Positions 50,876-58,768 of a stretch of DNA of 64,000 nucleotides are shown in pieces. Source of the stretch: Poriferisodalis sp965204125 (lineage in GTDB: Bacteria > Actinomycetota > Acidimicrobiia > Acidimicrobiales > Poriferisodalaceae); assembly GCF_965204125.1 (NCBI RefSeq), contig NZ_OZ241968.1, positions 1,922,001 through 1,986,000 on the forward strand, given 5' to 3'. Position 1 is the stretch's first letter. The number at the start of each line of letters is the position of its first letter. A program made the position numbers and the translations under genes. Below the pieces are notes generated by a model. The model saw only the letters and a list, made by a program, of their open reading frames with translations, was not told where the DNA came from and searched no databases.

Positions 50876-51651
50876 GCGAGATGAGCGAGATGGGCGACAC
50901 CAGCGGAGCAGGCCGCGAGCGCCCCCCGGTGGGCATCATCGCGGGAACCGGCTATTACGAGCTTCCCGGCCTGAGCGAGGCCGAGCACCAGATGGTGCAG
51001 ACCGACTGGGGCGAGGCGCACGCCATGACCGGCCGCTGGCGTGGCCGCAGCATCGTGTTCGTGCCGCGCCATGGCGGCGACCACTCGATCCCGCCGTCCG
51101 CCATCAACTACCGGGCCAACATCGCGGCGATTCGTGATCTGGAGGCCACGGCCATCCTCGCGGTGAGCGTCGTGGGTTCGATGGTGCCCGAGCGGGGCAC
51201 CGGATCATTCCTGCTGCTCGACGACTATCTGGAATTCACCACCGGCCGAGCTGCCACCTTCTTCGACCAGCCGGGGCAGGTCACCCATACCGACATGACG
51301 ACGCCGTACGACCCGTCGCTGCGTGCTGCGCTGGTTGCCGCGGCAGCGACCGAGGGCATCGACGTGGCGCCCACCGCCACCTACGTCTGCACGAACGGGC
51401 CCCGCTTCGAGACACCCGCGGAGATTCGCATGTATGCGCAGATGGGCGGCAGCGTCGTCGGGATGACTGGCTATCCGGAGGTGGCGCTGGCCCGTGAGGC
51501 CGGCATCCCGTACGCCGGCATCGCCGTCGTAGCGAACATGGCCGCGGGGATGTTCGACGGCGAGATCTCGCACGAAGAAGTCTCGGCGGCGCTCGCGGCC
51601 ACCAAGGAACCGCTGTTCGCTCTGCTCGGCCGCACCGTCTCGGCGATCTGA
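50872..51651 (+). CDS. S-methyl-5'-thioinosine / thioadenosine phosphorylase (PNP family)
   Basis: A 259-residue purine nucleoside phosphorylase of the MTAP group: PVGIIAGTGYYELPGL at the N-terminus, the phosphate-binding VFVPRHGGDHSIPPSAINYRANI, the active-site region TYVCTNGPRFETPAEIRMYAQMGGSVVGMTGYPEVALAREAGIPYAGIAVVANMAAG. Paired with an MTA deaminase it probably splits methylthioinosine to hypoxanthine and methylthioribose-1-phosphate, as in organisms using the deaminase route; direct use of methylthioadenosine is the alternative. GTG 50872 overlaps the deaminase stop. Confidence 0.85.
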   Translation: MSEMSEMGDTSGAGRERPPVGIIAGTGYYELPGLSEAEHQMVQTDWGEAHAMTGRWRGRSIVFVPRHGGDHSIPPSAINYRANIAAIRDLEATAILAVSVVGSMVPERGTGSFLLLDDYLEFTTGRAATFFDQPGQVTHTDMTTPYDPSLRAALVAAAATEGIDVAPTATYVCTNGPRFETPAEIRMYAQMGGSVVGMTGYPEVALAREAGIPYAGIAVVANMAAGMFDGEISHEEVSAALAATKEPLFALLGRTVSAI

Positions 51652-51712
51652 CGTCGGCCTGAAGCCGATCTGCCATCCCCTACCCGCAGACTGGCGAGAA
51701 ATAGAGTCCGAC

Positions 51713-54700
51713 GTGATGCCTGCATGGACGCGTTTTGGACCGCTCGGCGTGCCGCGCCTGCGATTTTGGGGCGGCTCTCACGCACTCACGGGGCGGTTGA
51801 TGCGCACCTGCTCGGCGCTGCGCCGGAGCGCGCGCCGAGGCACGACGATGCTTGCCGTCCTGGTGCTGATCGCGGCCGTGCTGGCACCTGCGGCGTCGGC
51901 GCAGACTCGGTCCATCGGCACGGTGGTCATCGCCAACGGCTGGAGTTCTGCCGACTCGGCCGTTGCATCGGCCCTCGCAGCCCTCGAGAGCGGCAGCCAA
52001 TCCGACGCCGTGGTGCTCTATGCGAACTCGAGAGAGCTCACCGCCCGTACAGCAAGCTTCATCCGAGACCGCCAGCCGTCGGCGGTGATCCTGGTCGGCG
52101 GCACGGCTGCGCTGTCAACCGCAGTGCAAGATGAGGTGGTCGCACTGGTCGGCGGTGCTGCAGTCCGGCGGATCGAGGGCACCGACCGCTTCGATACGGC
52201 TGCGAAGGCGGTGCCGTCGAACGCCACCACATTCATCGTGGCGAACGGCTTCAGCGCCGCAGACACGGGCGTGGCGGCCGCCCTGGCGGCGACACGTCCC
52301 AACGCAGCAGTGCTGCTGGCCAACGCCGACGACCTCACGGAGCCGACCGAACGCATCATTCGCGAACAGCAGCCCTCGCAGGTCGAATTCGTCGGCGGCA
52401 CGGTGGTGCTCGCAGCATCGCTCGCCGATCGTGTCCGGGAGCTCGCGCCCTCGGTGCAGAGCGTGCCGCGCCACAGCGGCGCGTCCCGCACCGATACCGC
52501 AGCAGCGGCCGCGCCCAACCTCTCCACCACCGTGGTGATCGCGAACGGGTGGAGTCCAGCAGACATGGGGGTCGCCGCTGCCTACGCGGCCATCACCACC
52601 GGCGGAGCAGTGCTGTACTCCCAGACGAGCGCGCTGACCGCTCCCACCGAGCGACGCATCGAGGAGCTGCGGCCGCGTGCGATCGTGCTGGTCGGCGGGA
52701 GCGCGGCGCTCGACACCAGCTTGCATGCCCGCCTGCGCACCCTCGCTCCGACGGCTGCTCTGCACAGGATCAGCGGGTCGGACCGCATCGACACTGCGGC
52801 CCGTGCCGCGGCAGGCACGCTGACGGCCATCGGCACCGATCCGCCGAGCGCACCGACGTCGCTCACGGCGACCACCAGGAATGCCGGTCTGGCAGTGTCG
52901 TGGAGGGCACCCACCAGCGCCGTCGGTGCAGCGGTCTCCGGCTACGTGGTGGAGTACCGCGCGTGCACCGCCACGCCGAGCACCTGCACGTCCGGTGCGA
53001 GCTGGGGCGGTTGGACCGCACATGCGCATTCGGGTACCGGCACCAGCACCACCATCACCGGTCTCGCCAACGGCACCGCATACCAAGTGCGGGTGCGGGC
53101 CCGCAATATCTTCGGGCTCGGCTCATGGTCGCAGATCGTGTCGGGCATACCGGAAGTGCAGACCGGACGGCCCTCGGTACCGGCCCGCCTGACCGTGGAG
53201 GCCGCGAACGAGCAGTTGAAGGTGACGTGGGCGCCGTCGACGCCCCCGAGCGGCGGGAGCGTCGACGGCTACGAGGTTCGATACCGGACGTGCGGTTCGA
53301 GCCTGACATGCGGCAGCTGGACGCCCCACAGCCATTCGGGCACCGGCACCACCACCACGATCACCAAGCTGAGCAACGGCGTCAAGCACGAGGTGCAGGT
53401 GCGCGCCCGCAGCGGCGGGAGCGAGAGCGACTGGTCGCCAACTCAGTCGGCAACACCTGAGGAGCTGCCGAGCTTCGAGCGTGCTCCCGACTTGACGGCG
53501 GGCGACCGGCAGATCCTCGTGCAATGGAACGAGCCCGGATACTCCGGGTCGGCCATCACCGACTACGACGTGCAGTACCGGGCCTGTACCGCGACGCCGA
53601 AGGACTGCTCTGACAGCGAGACCGAGGCCTGGGGCAGTTGGAGGGCGCGCGGCCACTCGGGTACCGGCAAGGTCTCGACGATCACGGGACTGACCAACGG
53701 CACCGCCTACGAGGTACAGGTGCGGGCTCGCAACGCCAACGGCGTGGGGCCGTGGTCGACAGCCGGGGAGGCGAAGCCGGTCTCGGTGCCGGCGAGGCCG
53801 AACACCCCGACTGTCGAACCGGGCCATCAATCGCTGGTGGTGACCTGGGTTGCGCCGGCCGACAACGGTCTCAGCATCACCGGCTATGACGTCGAGCACT
53901 GCACTGGCACCTGCGCCAGCAACTCAGAAGACTGGACTGACGTTCCAGCTCACTCGGGCACCGATCCAAGGCACGAGATCACCGGTCTCGTCAATGGCAC
54001 GGCCTACAGGGTGCGCGTCCGGGCCATCAACGATCTCGGCGGCGCAGGCTTGGGCTTGGGCCCGTGGTCGTCGATCAGGTCGGCCACGCCGAAGGCCCTT
54101 CCCGACGCCCCCGACGCGCCGAGTCTCGTGGCCGGTGACCGCCAGATCGATGTTTCGTGGAATCCGGCAGAGCCGAATGGCACGACGATCAATCGCTACG
54201 ACGTCCAGTACCGGGCGTGCACGGCGACGCCGAGAGACTGCAGCGCGAATCCTCGGTGGGGTGGATGGCAGACAAGAACCCTCACGGACCTCAGCGACCT
54301 CGCGCTGACGATCACGAACCTTACGAATGCCACCAAGTACGAGGTGCGAGTGAGGGCTCGCATTTCCACTGGCGTCGGGCCGTACTCGACGTCGGAAGAA
54401 TCAACGCCGCTCGGCAAGCCGGCCAAGCCCGCGACGCCCACGCTGACCCCGGGCAACGAATCGCTCGTGGTGACATGGAAGGCACCGGCCGACAACGGTT
54501 CTGCCATCACCCGCTACGACGTCGCGCACTGCGTGAGCACCGCAGATTGCAGTCTCGACGGACAAGGTTGGTCGTCGCCAGGCACTGTCACGGAAAGCGG
54601 CGGAGACCCACCTGCGACCACCTACACGATCACCTCGTTGAACAACGGCACGACGTACAGGGTGCGCGTCCGGGCCGTGAACGGTGTCGGCGGCGCGGGC

Positions 54701-56680
54701 CAGGGCCTGGGCCCGTGGTCGTCATCTGCGTCGGGCACGCCGTCACTGCGACCTGACGCTCCCGCTGCGCCGAACATCAACCCGGGCGACCGGAAGTTCA
54801 GCCTCTCGTGGGGCGAGCCAGGCAGCAACGGGCTGGCGATCACCCAGTACATCCTTGGATTCCGGGCATGCACCGCAACGCCGAGAGACTGCACCGGCGC
54901 CACCCCGACGTGGGGGAACTGGGCTGAGCGGAGCTACGCGGCCAGCAGCACCGCTGCGACGATCACCGGGCTGACCAACGGGACGAAGTACGAGGCGCGG
55001 GTGAGAGCCCGTAACGCCAACGGCGTTGGGCCGTGGTCGGACTCTGTCGACACCATCCCATTGGCGGCTCCGTCGACACCCGCCGGGCTGACCCTGGAGC
55101 CCAGCAATACACAGCTGGTTGTGTCGTGGAGCGAGCCGGCATCGCACGGCGCGGACATCACCGGCTATCAGGTTGAGCACCGTGACTGCACGGCGACACG
55201 AAAGGACTGCACGTCGAGCCCGAAGTGGAACCAGCAATGGACGTCGGTAACCGTCGCCGCCGACACCACGACAACGACGATTAGCAGCCTGATGAACGAC
55301 ACCGCGTACCAAGTGCGGGTGCGGGCCACGAGCGGCACTGGCAATAGTGGTTGGTCGCAGATCAAGTCAGCCATCGTCGCTGCTGTACCCGACGCTCCGG
55401 CTACGCCGACACTGGCTGCCGATGATCGCCAGCTGCGCGTCAACTGGAGTGAGCCAGAGGATCATGACTCGACGATCGAGCACTACGAGGTGGCCTACCG
55501 GGCATGCGCCGCAACCAACTCCGTCACCACGGTCAAGACGTGTGACCCGAATCCGACTTGGGGGAACTGGCGGCTTCACGGCGATACCGGTGCCAGCCTG
55601 TCGAGGATCATCACGGGCCTGACCAATGGCACCGCGTACCAGGTGCGGGTGCGGGCCGAGAACGAGAAAGGCTGGGGGCCGTGGACTGCAACGCCGGCCG
55701 TCGGCACACCTGTGGGCGCGCCATCAGCACCCACTACGCCCAGGGTGACCACAGGCAACATGGCGTTGACGGTCAATTGGATCGTGCCGCGATCCAACGG
55801 TTCGACCATCGACGGCTATGACGTGCGCTACCGGGCCTGCACCGCGACCAACTCCGACATGAGGGTGCTGACTTGCGCCACGAATCCGACATGGGCCGCC
55901 ACATGGGAGACGCACACCCATGCCGATGACAGCACCAGTACGACCATCGGAAGCCTGATCAACGGCACCGCGTACCAAGTACGGGTCCGTGCGACGACCG
56001 ACGACAACCGTGAGAGTCCGTGGTCATCATCTGCCATGGGCATGCCGAGAGGCGCGCCCGATGCGCCGACGGTGACGCTGGCATCAGGTAATCGGCAGCT
56101 GATCGTGACGTGGCCCAAGCCGAATGCCCGGGGGTCGACGATCACGAGCTTCCAACTGCGGTACTGCGACAGCGGGGACACCGCGAACGACTGCACCAGT
56201 GACTACGACGACTGGACGACCAGGCCCGGAATCGGTTCGGGTTCGACGCGCTACACGATCTCTGGGCTCACCAACGACAACGAGCACCTCGTCGAGATGC
56301 GCACCATCAGCAGAGGCCATGGCGAGAGTGCCTGGACGAGCAGAGCAACTGCGACACCGGGCGCACCGAATCCTCCCTCGGCGCCTCGACTGACGGCTGG
56401 CAATGCAGAGATCACCGTGCGGTGGTCGGCGCCCGCCAAGAACCACTCGGACATCACCGCGTACGAAGTGGCGTACTGCAACGACACCGACGACGACTGC
56501 TCCGCTGTCGGCGGTACTGGTTGGCAGACGCCCGTGTCCCACAATGACTTTGAGGAATTGCGCACGGTGCTCTCGTCCCTGACGAATGGCAAGACCTACA
56601 AGGTTCGAGTCAGGGCCCTGAACACTCAGGGATCGGGCGCATGGTCGTCCATGGCCACGGCGAGGCCCACGTCGGCCTAG
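51713..56680 (+). CDS. Large secreted surface protein: three CWB2-like repeats plus twelve fibronectin type III modules
   Basis: A 1655-residue protein. The first in-frame start is GTG 51713, but ATG 51800 gives a cleaner signal peptide (MRTCSALRRSARRGTTMLAVLVLIAAVLAPAASA). Three cell-wall-binding type 2 units follow (TVVIANGWSSADSAVASALA, TFIVANGFSAADTGVAAALA, TVVIANGWSPADMGVAAAYA), each ending in VGGTAAL/VGGSAAL-type strands. From about residue 375 to the end there are twelve FnIII modules of about 105 residues, each with the NGTAYQVRVRA strand and a WS motif. Every module carries a cysteine pair in the loop after the YDVxYRAC strand (for example RACTATPKDC). There is no LPXTG or C-terminal membrane anchor. 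A role in adhesion or interaction is inferred. Confidence 0.85.
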   Translation: MMPAWTRFGPLGVPRLRFWGGSHALTGRLMRTCSALRRSARRGTTMLAVLVLIAAVLAPAASAQTRSIGTVVIANGWSSADSAVASALAALESGSQSDAVVLYANSRELTARTASFIRDRQPSAVILVGGTAALSTAVQDEVVALVGGAAVRRIEGTDRFDTAAKAVPSNATTFIVANGFSAADTGVAAALAATRPNAAVLLANADDLTEPTERIIREQQPSQVEFVGGTVVLAASLADRVRELAPSVQSVPRHSGASRTDTAAAAAPNLSTTVVIANGWSPADMGVAAAYAAITTGGAVLYSQTSALTAPTERRIEELRPRAIVLVGGSAALDTSLHARLRTLAPTAALHRISGSDRIDTAARAAAGTLTAIGTDPPSAPTSLTATTRNAGLAVSWRAPTSAVGAAVSGYVVEYRACTATPSTCTSGASWGGWTAHAHSGTGTSTTITGLANGTAYQVRVRARNIFGLGSWSQIVSGIPEVQTGRPSVPARLTVEAANEQLKVTWAPSTPPSGGSVDGYEVRYRTCGSSLTCGSWTPHSHSGTGTTTTITKLSNGVKHEVQVRARSGGSESDWSPTQSATPEELPSFERAPDLTAGDRQILVQWNEPGYSGSAITDYDVQYRACTATPKDCSDSETEAWGSWRARGHSGTGKVSTITGLTNGTAYEVQVRARNANGVGPWSTAGEAKPVSVPARPNTPTVEPGHQSLVVTWVAPADNGLSITGYDVEHCTGTCASNSEDWTDVPAHSGTDPRHEITGLVNGTAYRVRVRAINDLGGAGLGLGPWSSIRSATPKALPDAPDAPSLVAGDRQIDVSWNPAEPNGTTINRYDVQYRACTATPRDCSANPRWGGWQTRTLTDLSDLALTITNLTNATKYEVRVRARISTGVGPYSTSEESTPLGKPAKPATPTLTPGNESLVVTWKAPADNGSAITRYDVAHCVSTADCSLDGQGWSSPGTVTESGGDPPATTYTITSLNNGTTYRVRVRAVNGVGGAGQGLGPWSSSASGTPSLRPDAPAAPNINPGDRKFSLSWGEPGSNGLAITQYILGFRACTATPRDCTGATPTWGNWAERSYAASSTAATITGLTNGTKYEARVRARNANGVGPWSDSVDTIPLAAPSTPAGLTLEPSNTQLVVSWSEPASHGADITGYQVEHRDCTATRKDCTSSPKWNQQWTSVTVAADTTTTTISSLMNDTAYQVRVRATSGTGNSGWSQIKSAIVAAVPDAPATPTLAADDRQLRVNWSEPEDHDSTIEHYEVAYRACAATNSVTTVKTCDPNPTWGNWRLHGDTGASLSRIITGLTNGTAYQVRVRAENEKGWGPWTATPAVGTPVGAPSAPTTPRVTTGNMALTVNWIVPRSNGSTIDGYDVRYRACTATNSDMRVLTCATNPTWAATWETHTHADDSTSTTIGSLINGTAYQVRVRATTDDNRESPWSSSAMGMPRGAPDAPTVTLASGNRQLIVTWPKPNARGSTITSFQLRYCDSGDTANDCTSDYDDWTTRPGIGSGSTRYTISGLTNDNEHLVEMRTISRGHGESAWTSRATATPGAPNPPSAPRLTAGNAEITVRWSAPAKNHSDITAYEVAYCNDTDDDCSAVGGTGWQTPVSHNDFEELRTVLSSLTNGKTYKVRVRALNTQGSGAWSSMATARPTSA

Positions 56681-56822
56681 CGGGCCGCGCGAGCCAAGCG
56701 CCGCTCATTGGTGGGCTGCGCGGTGCAGATGATCTGACGGTTCGCTGACGCGCTGGTCACGTCACTGCTCCTGTATGGCACTATGTGTGAACAGCTATTG
56801 ACGTACTGATACGGCTGGGCAC

Positions 56823-57191
56823 ATGACCGATCCCACCAGTGATGCCACGTTCTCGGCTCTGGCCGACCAGACGCGCCGGGCGATCTTGGGATTGATCGGC
56901 GAGCATGGCGAGCTGACGGTGGGGGAGATCGCCTCCCGGTTCGACGGCGTCGGCCGGACGGCGGTGTCGTCGCATCTGCGCATCCTGCGCCTTGCCGGGC
57001 TGATCACCGAGCGCCGTGACGGCCGCTACCGCCACTACTCGCTCACCTCGACGCCCGCAGACACGGTGGTGGCCTTTCTCGCCTCCGTGTACCAGAACTC
57101 GCTCGAGCAGTTGGCGGACGCGATGAACGAAGCGGTCGCTGGCGCCGGAAGCGGCGACGCTGGCCAGCGAGACGACGGGCTGAGCGCCTAA
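56823..57191 (+). CDS. ArsR-family winged-helix transcriptional regulator
   Basis: A 122-residue ArsR/SmtB-type regulator: FSALADQTRRAILGLIGEHGELTVGEIASRF, then the recognition helix VGRTAVSSHLRILRLAGLITERRDGRYRHYSL. No metal-binding cysteine motif (such as CxC) is visible, so it belongs with the non-metal members often found beside SRPBCC-domain genes. It lies 9 bases before the SRPBCC-PBP fusion gene. The inverted repeat at 58726-58753 before the transporter operon is a candidate binding site. The 142 bases upstream (56681-56822) show no feature I can name. Confidence 0.85.
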   Translation: MTDPTSDATFSALADQTRRAILGLIGEHGELTVGEIASRFDGVGRTAVSSHLRILRLAGLITERRDGRYRHYSLTSTPADTVVAFLASVYQNSLEQLADAMNEAVAGAGSGDAGQRDDGLSA

Positions 57192-57200
57192 GGGCTTGCG

Positions 57201-58637
57201 ATGGCTGAACTCGTTCTCAGCAGCGAGGTGCGGCTAGCGGCAGACCCGAGCGAGCTGTTCGCGCTGTTCGGATCCGGCGATCCAGCGCTGGGCTGGCTGT
57301 TCGGCTCCGAGGCCGAGGTGCTGGCGCCCGGTGCGCTGGTTCGGCTCGCCCTGCCCATCGGCGAGGGGTCACGGGTGCACGGCACGGCACGGGTGCTGAG
57401 CTGCAAACCCGTCCGACGGATTGACCTGGTGCACGAATCGCCCTGGTTCGGGCATGTTGCATGTCACCTCGATCCGCTGCGCAGCGGCGGCACCCGGTTG
57501 CGCATCCGAGTCAGCATCGACGACCGCGAGTTCATGCGCTTCGGGGCCGACCTGGGGCTGCTCTGCGGAGCCGACGCCGAGGGCTGGGAGATTCCGCTCG
57601 GATTGCTCGCCTCGCTGTCGGGGAGTGCGGGGATCCTCGGCCGCTCAACGGTCAACTGCGCGCAGCTAGCTGTGGAGGAAATCAACGCTGACGGCGGCGT
57701 GACAGGTCGAGACGTTCGACTCATGGTCACGGATGACGCCACCGATCCCGGCACCGGCGTGGTCGCGATGCGCCGTCTCTGCGGGGTGTCGGGCTTGGCC
57801 GCGGTGGTGGGTATGCATTCCTCGGCGACCTATTCGGCTACCTCGCCGATCGCTGTCGCCCAGGGCATCCCGTACCTCTACACGCCCACCAGCGAGGCGG
57901 TCCCCACCCATCCGCTGCTGATCCACTTCGGCGAGCGGCCGCTCGACCAGTTGCACCGAGCCCTCCCGCTCCTGGCCGAGGTGACCGGCGGGAGCCGCTG
58001 GTTCCTCGCCGGCAACGACTACTCGTGGCCCCGCGCGGTCGGCACGGCCGCGCGGGCGGTCATCGAGCGCATGGGCGGCACGGTCAGCGGCGAGGGCTAC
58101 GTACCGCTGGGAACCGAGGACTTCACGCCGGTGATCTCGGCCATCGGCGAACACGGCACTGACCATGTCGTGTCGAGCTTCGTCGGGCAGGACCACGTCC
58201 GCTTCGAGAGCGAGTTCTCGTCGTCGGGGCTTCGCTCGACCACCCGTACGTTCGCACCGCTCATGGATGACGCCGTGGTGGAGCATCTCGGCGATTCGGC
58301 TGCGGGCATCTGGAACGCTCTCGGCTACTTCGTCGGCATGGATTCCGCAGAGAATCGGGAGTTCCTGCGGCGCTATGCAGACCGGTTCGGCGAGTGCGCC
58401 CCTCCGGTGTCTGCAGCAGCGGAAGGCGTGTACGAGGCAGTGCACACCTGGGCGGCCGCCTGCAGGTCGGGCGGGGGCACCGATCCCTCGTCGCTGCTGA
58501 ACGGCTTGCGTACCAGCACCTACCGCGGCCCGCGCCGCTGCGGCAGAGGCGGCTCGCTGGAGTCGCTGCTGCTGGGGGAGGCGACGCCGGCGGGGGTCCG
58601 GGTGATCGACGAGCTTCCCGTCGCAGCGCCCGCCTGA
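57201..58637 (+). CDS. Cytoplasmic fusion of an SRPBCC (AHSA1-like) domain with a periplasmic-binding-protein (AmiC/UrtA-like) domain
   Basis: A 478-residue protein without signal peptide or membrane segment. Residues 1 to about 128 look like an SRPBCC/AHSA1 ligand-binding domain (LSSEVRLAADPSELFALFGSGDPALGWLFG, RRIDLVHESPW, GTRLRIRVSIDD). From about residue 130 a type I periplasmic-binding-protein fold follows, related to urea/short-chain-amide binding proteins and AmiC (LASLSGSAGILGRSTVN, AVEEINADGGVTGRDVRLMVTDDATDPG, WFLAGNDYSWPRA, GEGYVPLGTEDFTPVI). This part is clearly related to the secreted binding protein encoded next. Being cytoplasmic and beside an ArsR gene, it is probably the ligand sensor of this locus, comparable in idea to AmiC. 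I do not know this fusion from the literature. Confidence 0.75.
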   Translation: MAELVLSSEVRLAADPSELFALFGSGDPALGWLFGSEAEVLAPGALVRLALPIGEGSRVHGTARVLSCKPVRRIDLVHESPWFGHVACHLDPLRSGGTRLRIRVSIDDREFMRFGADLGLLCGADAEGWEIPLGLLASLSGSAGILGRSTVNCAQLAVEEINADGGVTGRDVRLMVTDDATDPGTGVVAMRRLCGVSGLAAVVGMHSSATYSATSPIAVAQGIPYLYTPTSEAVPTHPLLIHFGERPLDQLHRALPLLAEVTGGSRWFLAGNDYSWPRAVGTAARAVIERMGGTVSGEGYVPLGTEDFTPVISAIGEHGTDHVVSSFVGQDHVRFESEFSSSGLRSTTRTFAPLMDDAVVEHLGDSAAGIWNALGYFVGMDSAENREFLRRYADRFGECAPPVSAAAEGVYEAVHTWAAACRSGGGTDPSSLLNGLRTSTYRGPRRCGRGGSLESLLLGEATPAGVRVIDELPVAAPA

Positions 58638-58702
58638 TTCTCAGGCTTCTGGCTGAACCCGCCGCGTCGGCGCCGGGGCCGTCCGCTCGTGTATCTCCGC
58701 GC

Positions 58703-58760
58703 TTGACCCGGGCCGTTTGACGGGACAATATGTCAACATCTACTCACATATTGGGGGAGG
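58703..58760 (+). promoter_or_regulatory. Promoter and operator of the amide/urea transporter operon
   Basis: A -35 TTGACC (58703-58708) and a -10 CAATAT (58726-58731) are 17 bases apart. The -10 is embedded in a perfect inverted repeat, CAATATGT (58726-58733) and ACATATTG (58746-58753), with a 12-base gap. A repressor bound there would cover the -10 and start site. GGGGGAGG at 58753-58760 is the ribosome site for GTG 58769. The neighbouring ArsR protein is the natural candidate binder; that link is inference. Confidence 0.6.
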
Positions 58761-58768
58761 TTGACGCC

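Noticed and set aside
51654..51668. TCGGC/GCCGA hairpin after the nucleoside phosphorylase gene as a terminator
   Set aside because: The stem is only 5 bp with no U-tract; too weak to call in DNA of this composition.
56681..56822. A second copy of the CAATATGT/ACATATTG operator before the arsR gene
   Set aside because: I looked for it and found no matching dyad; only scattered TGTG/CTAT words are present.
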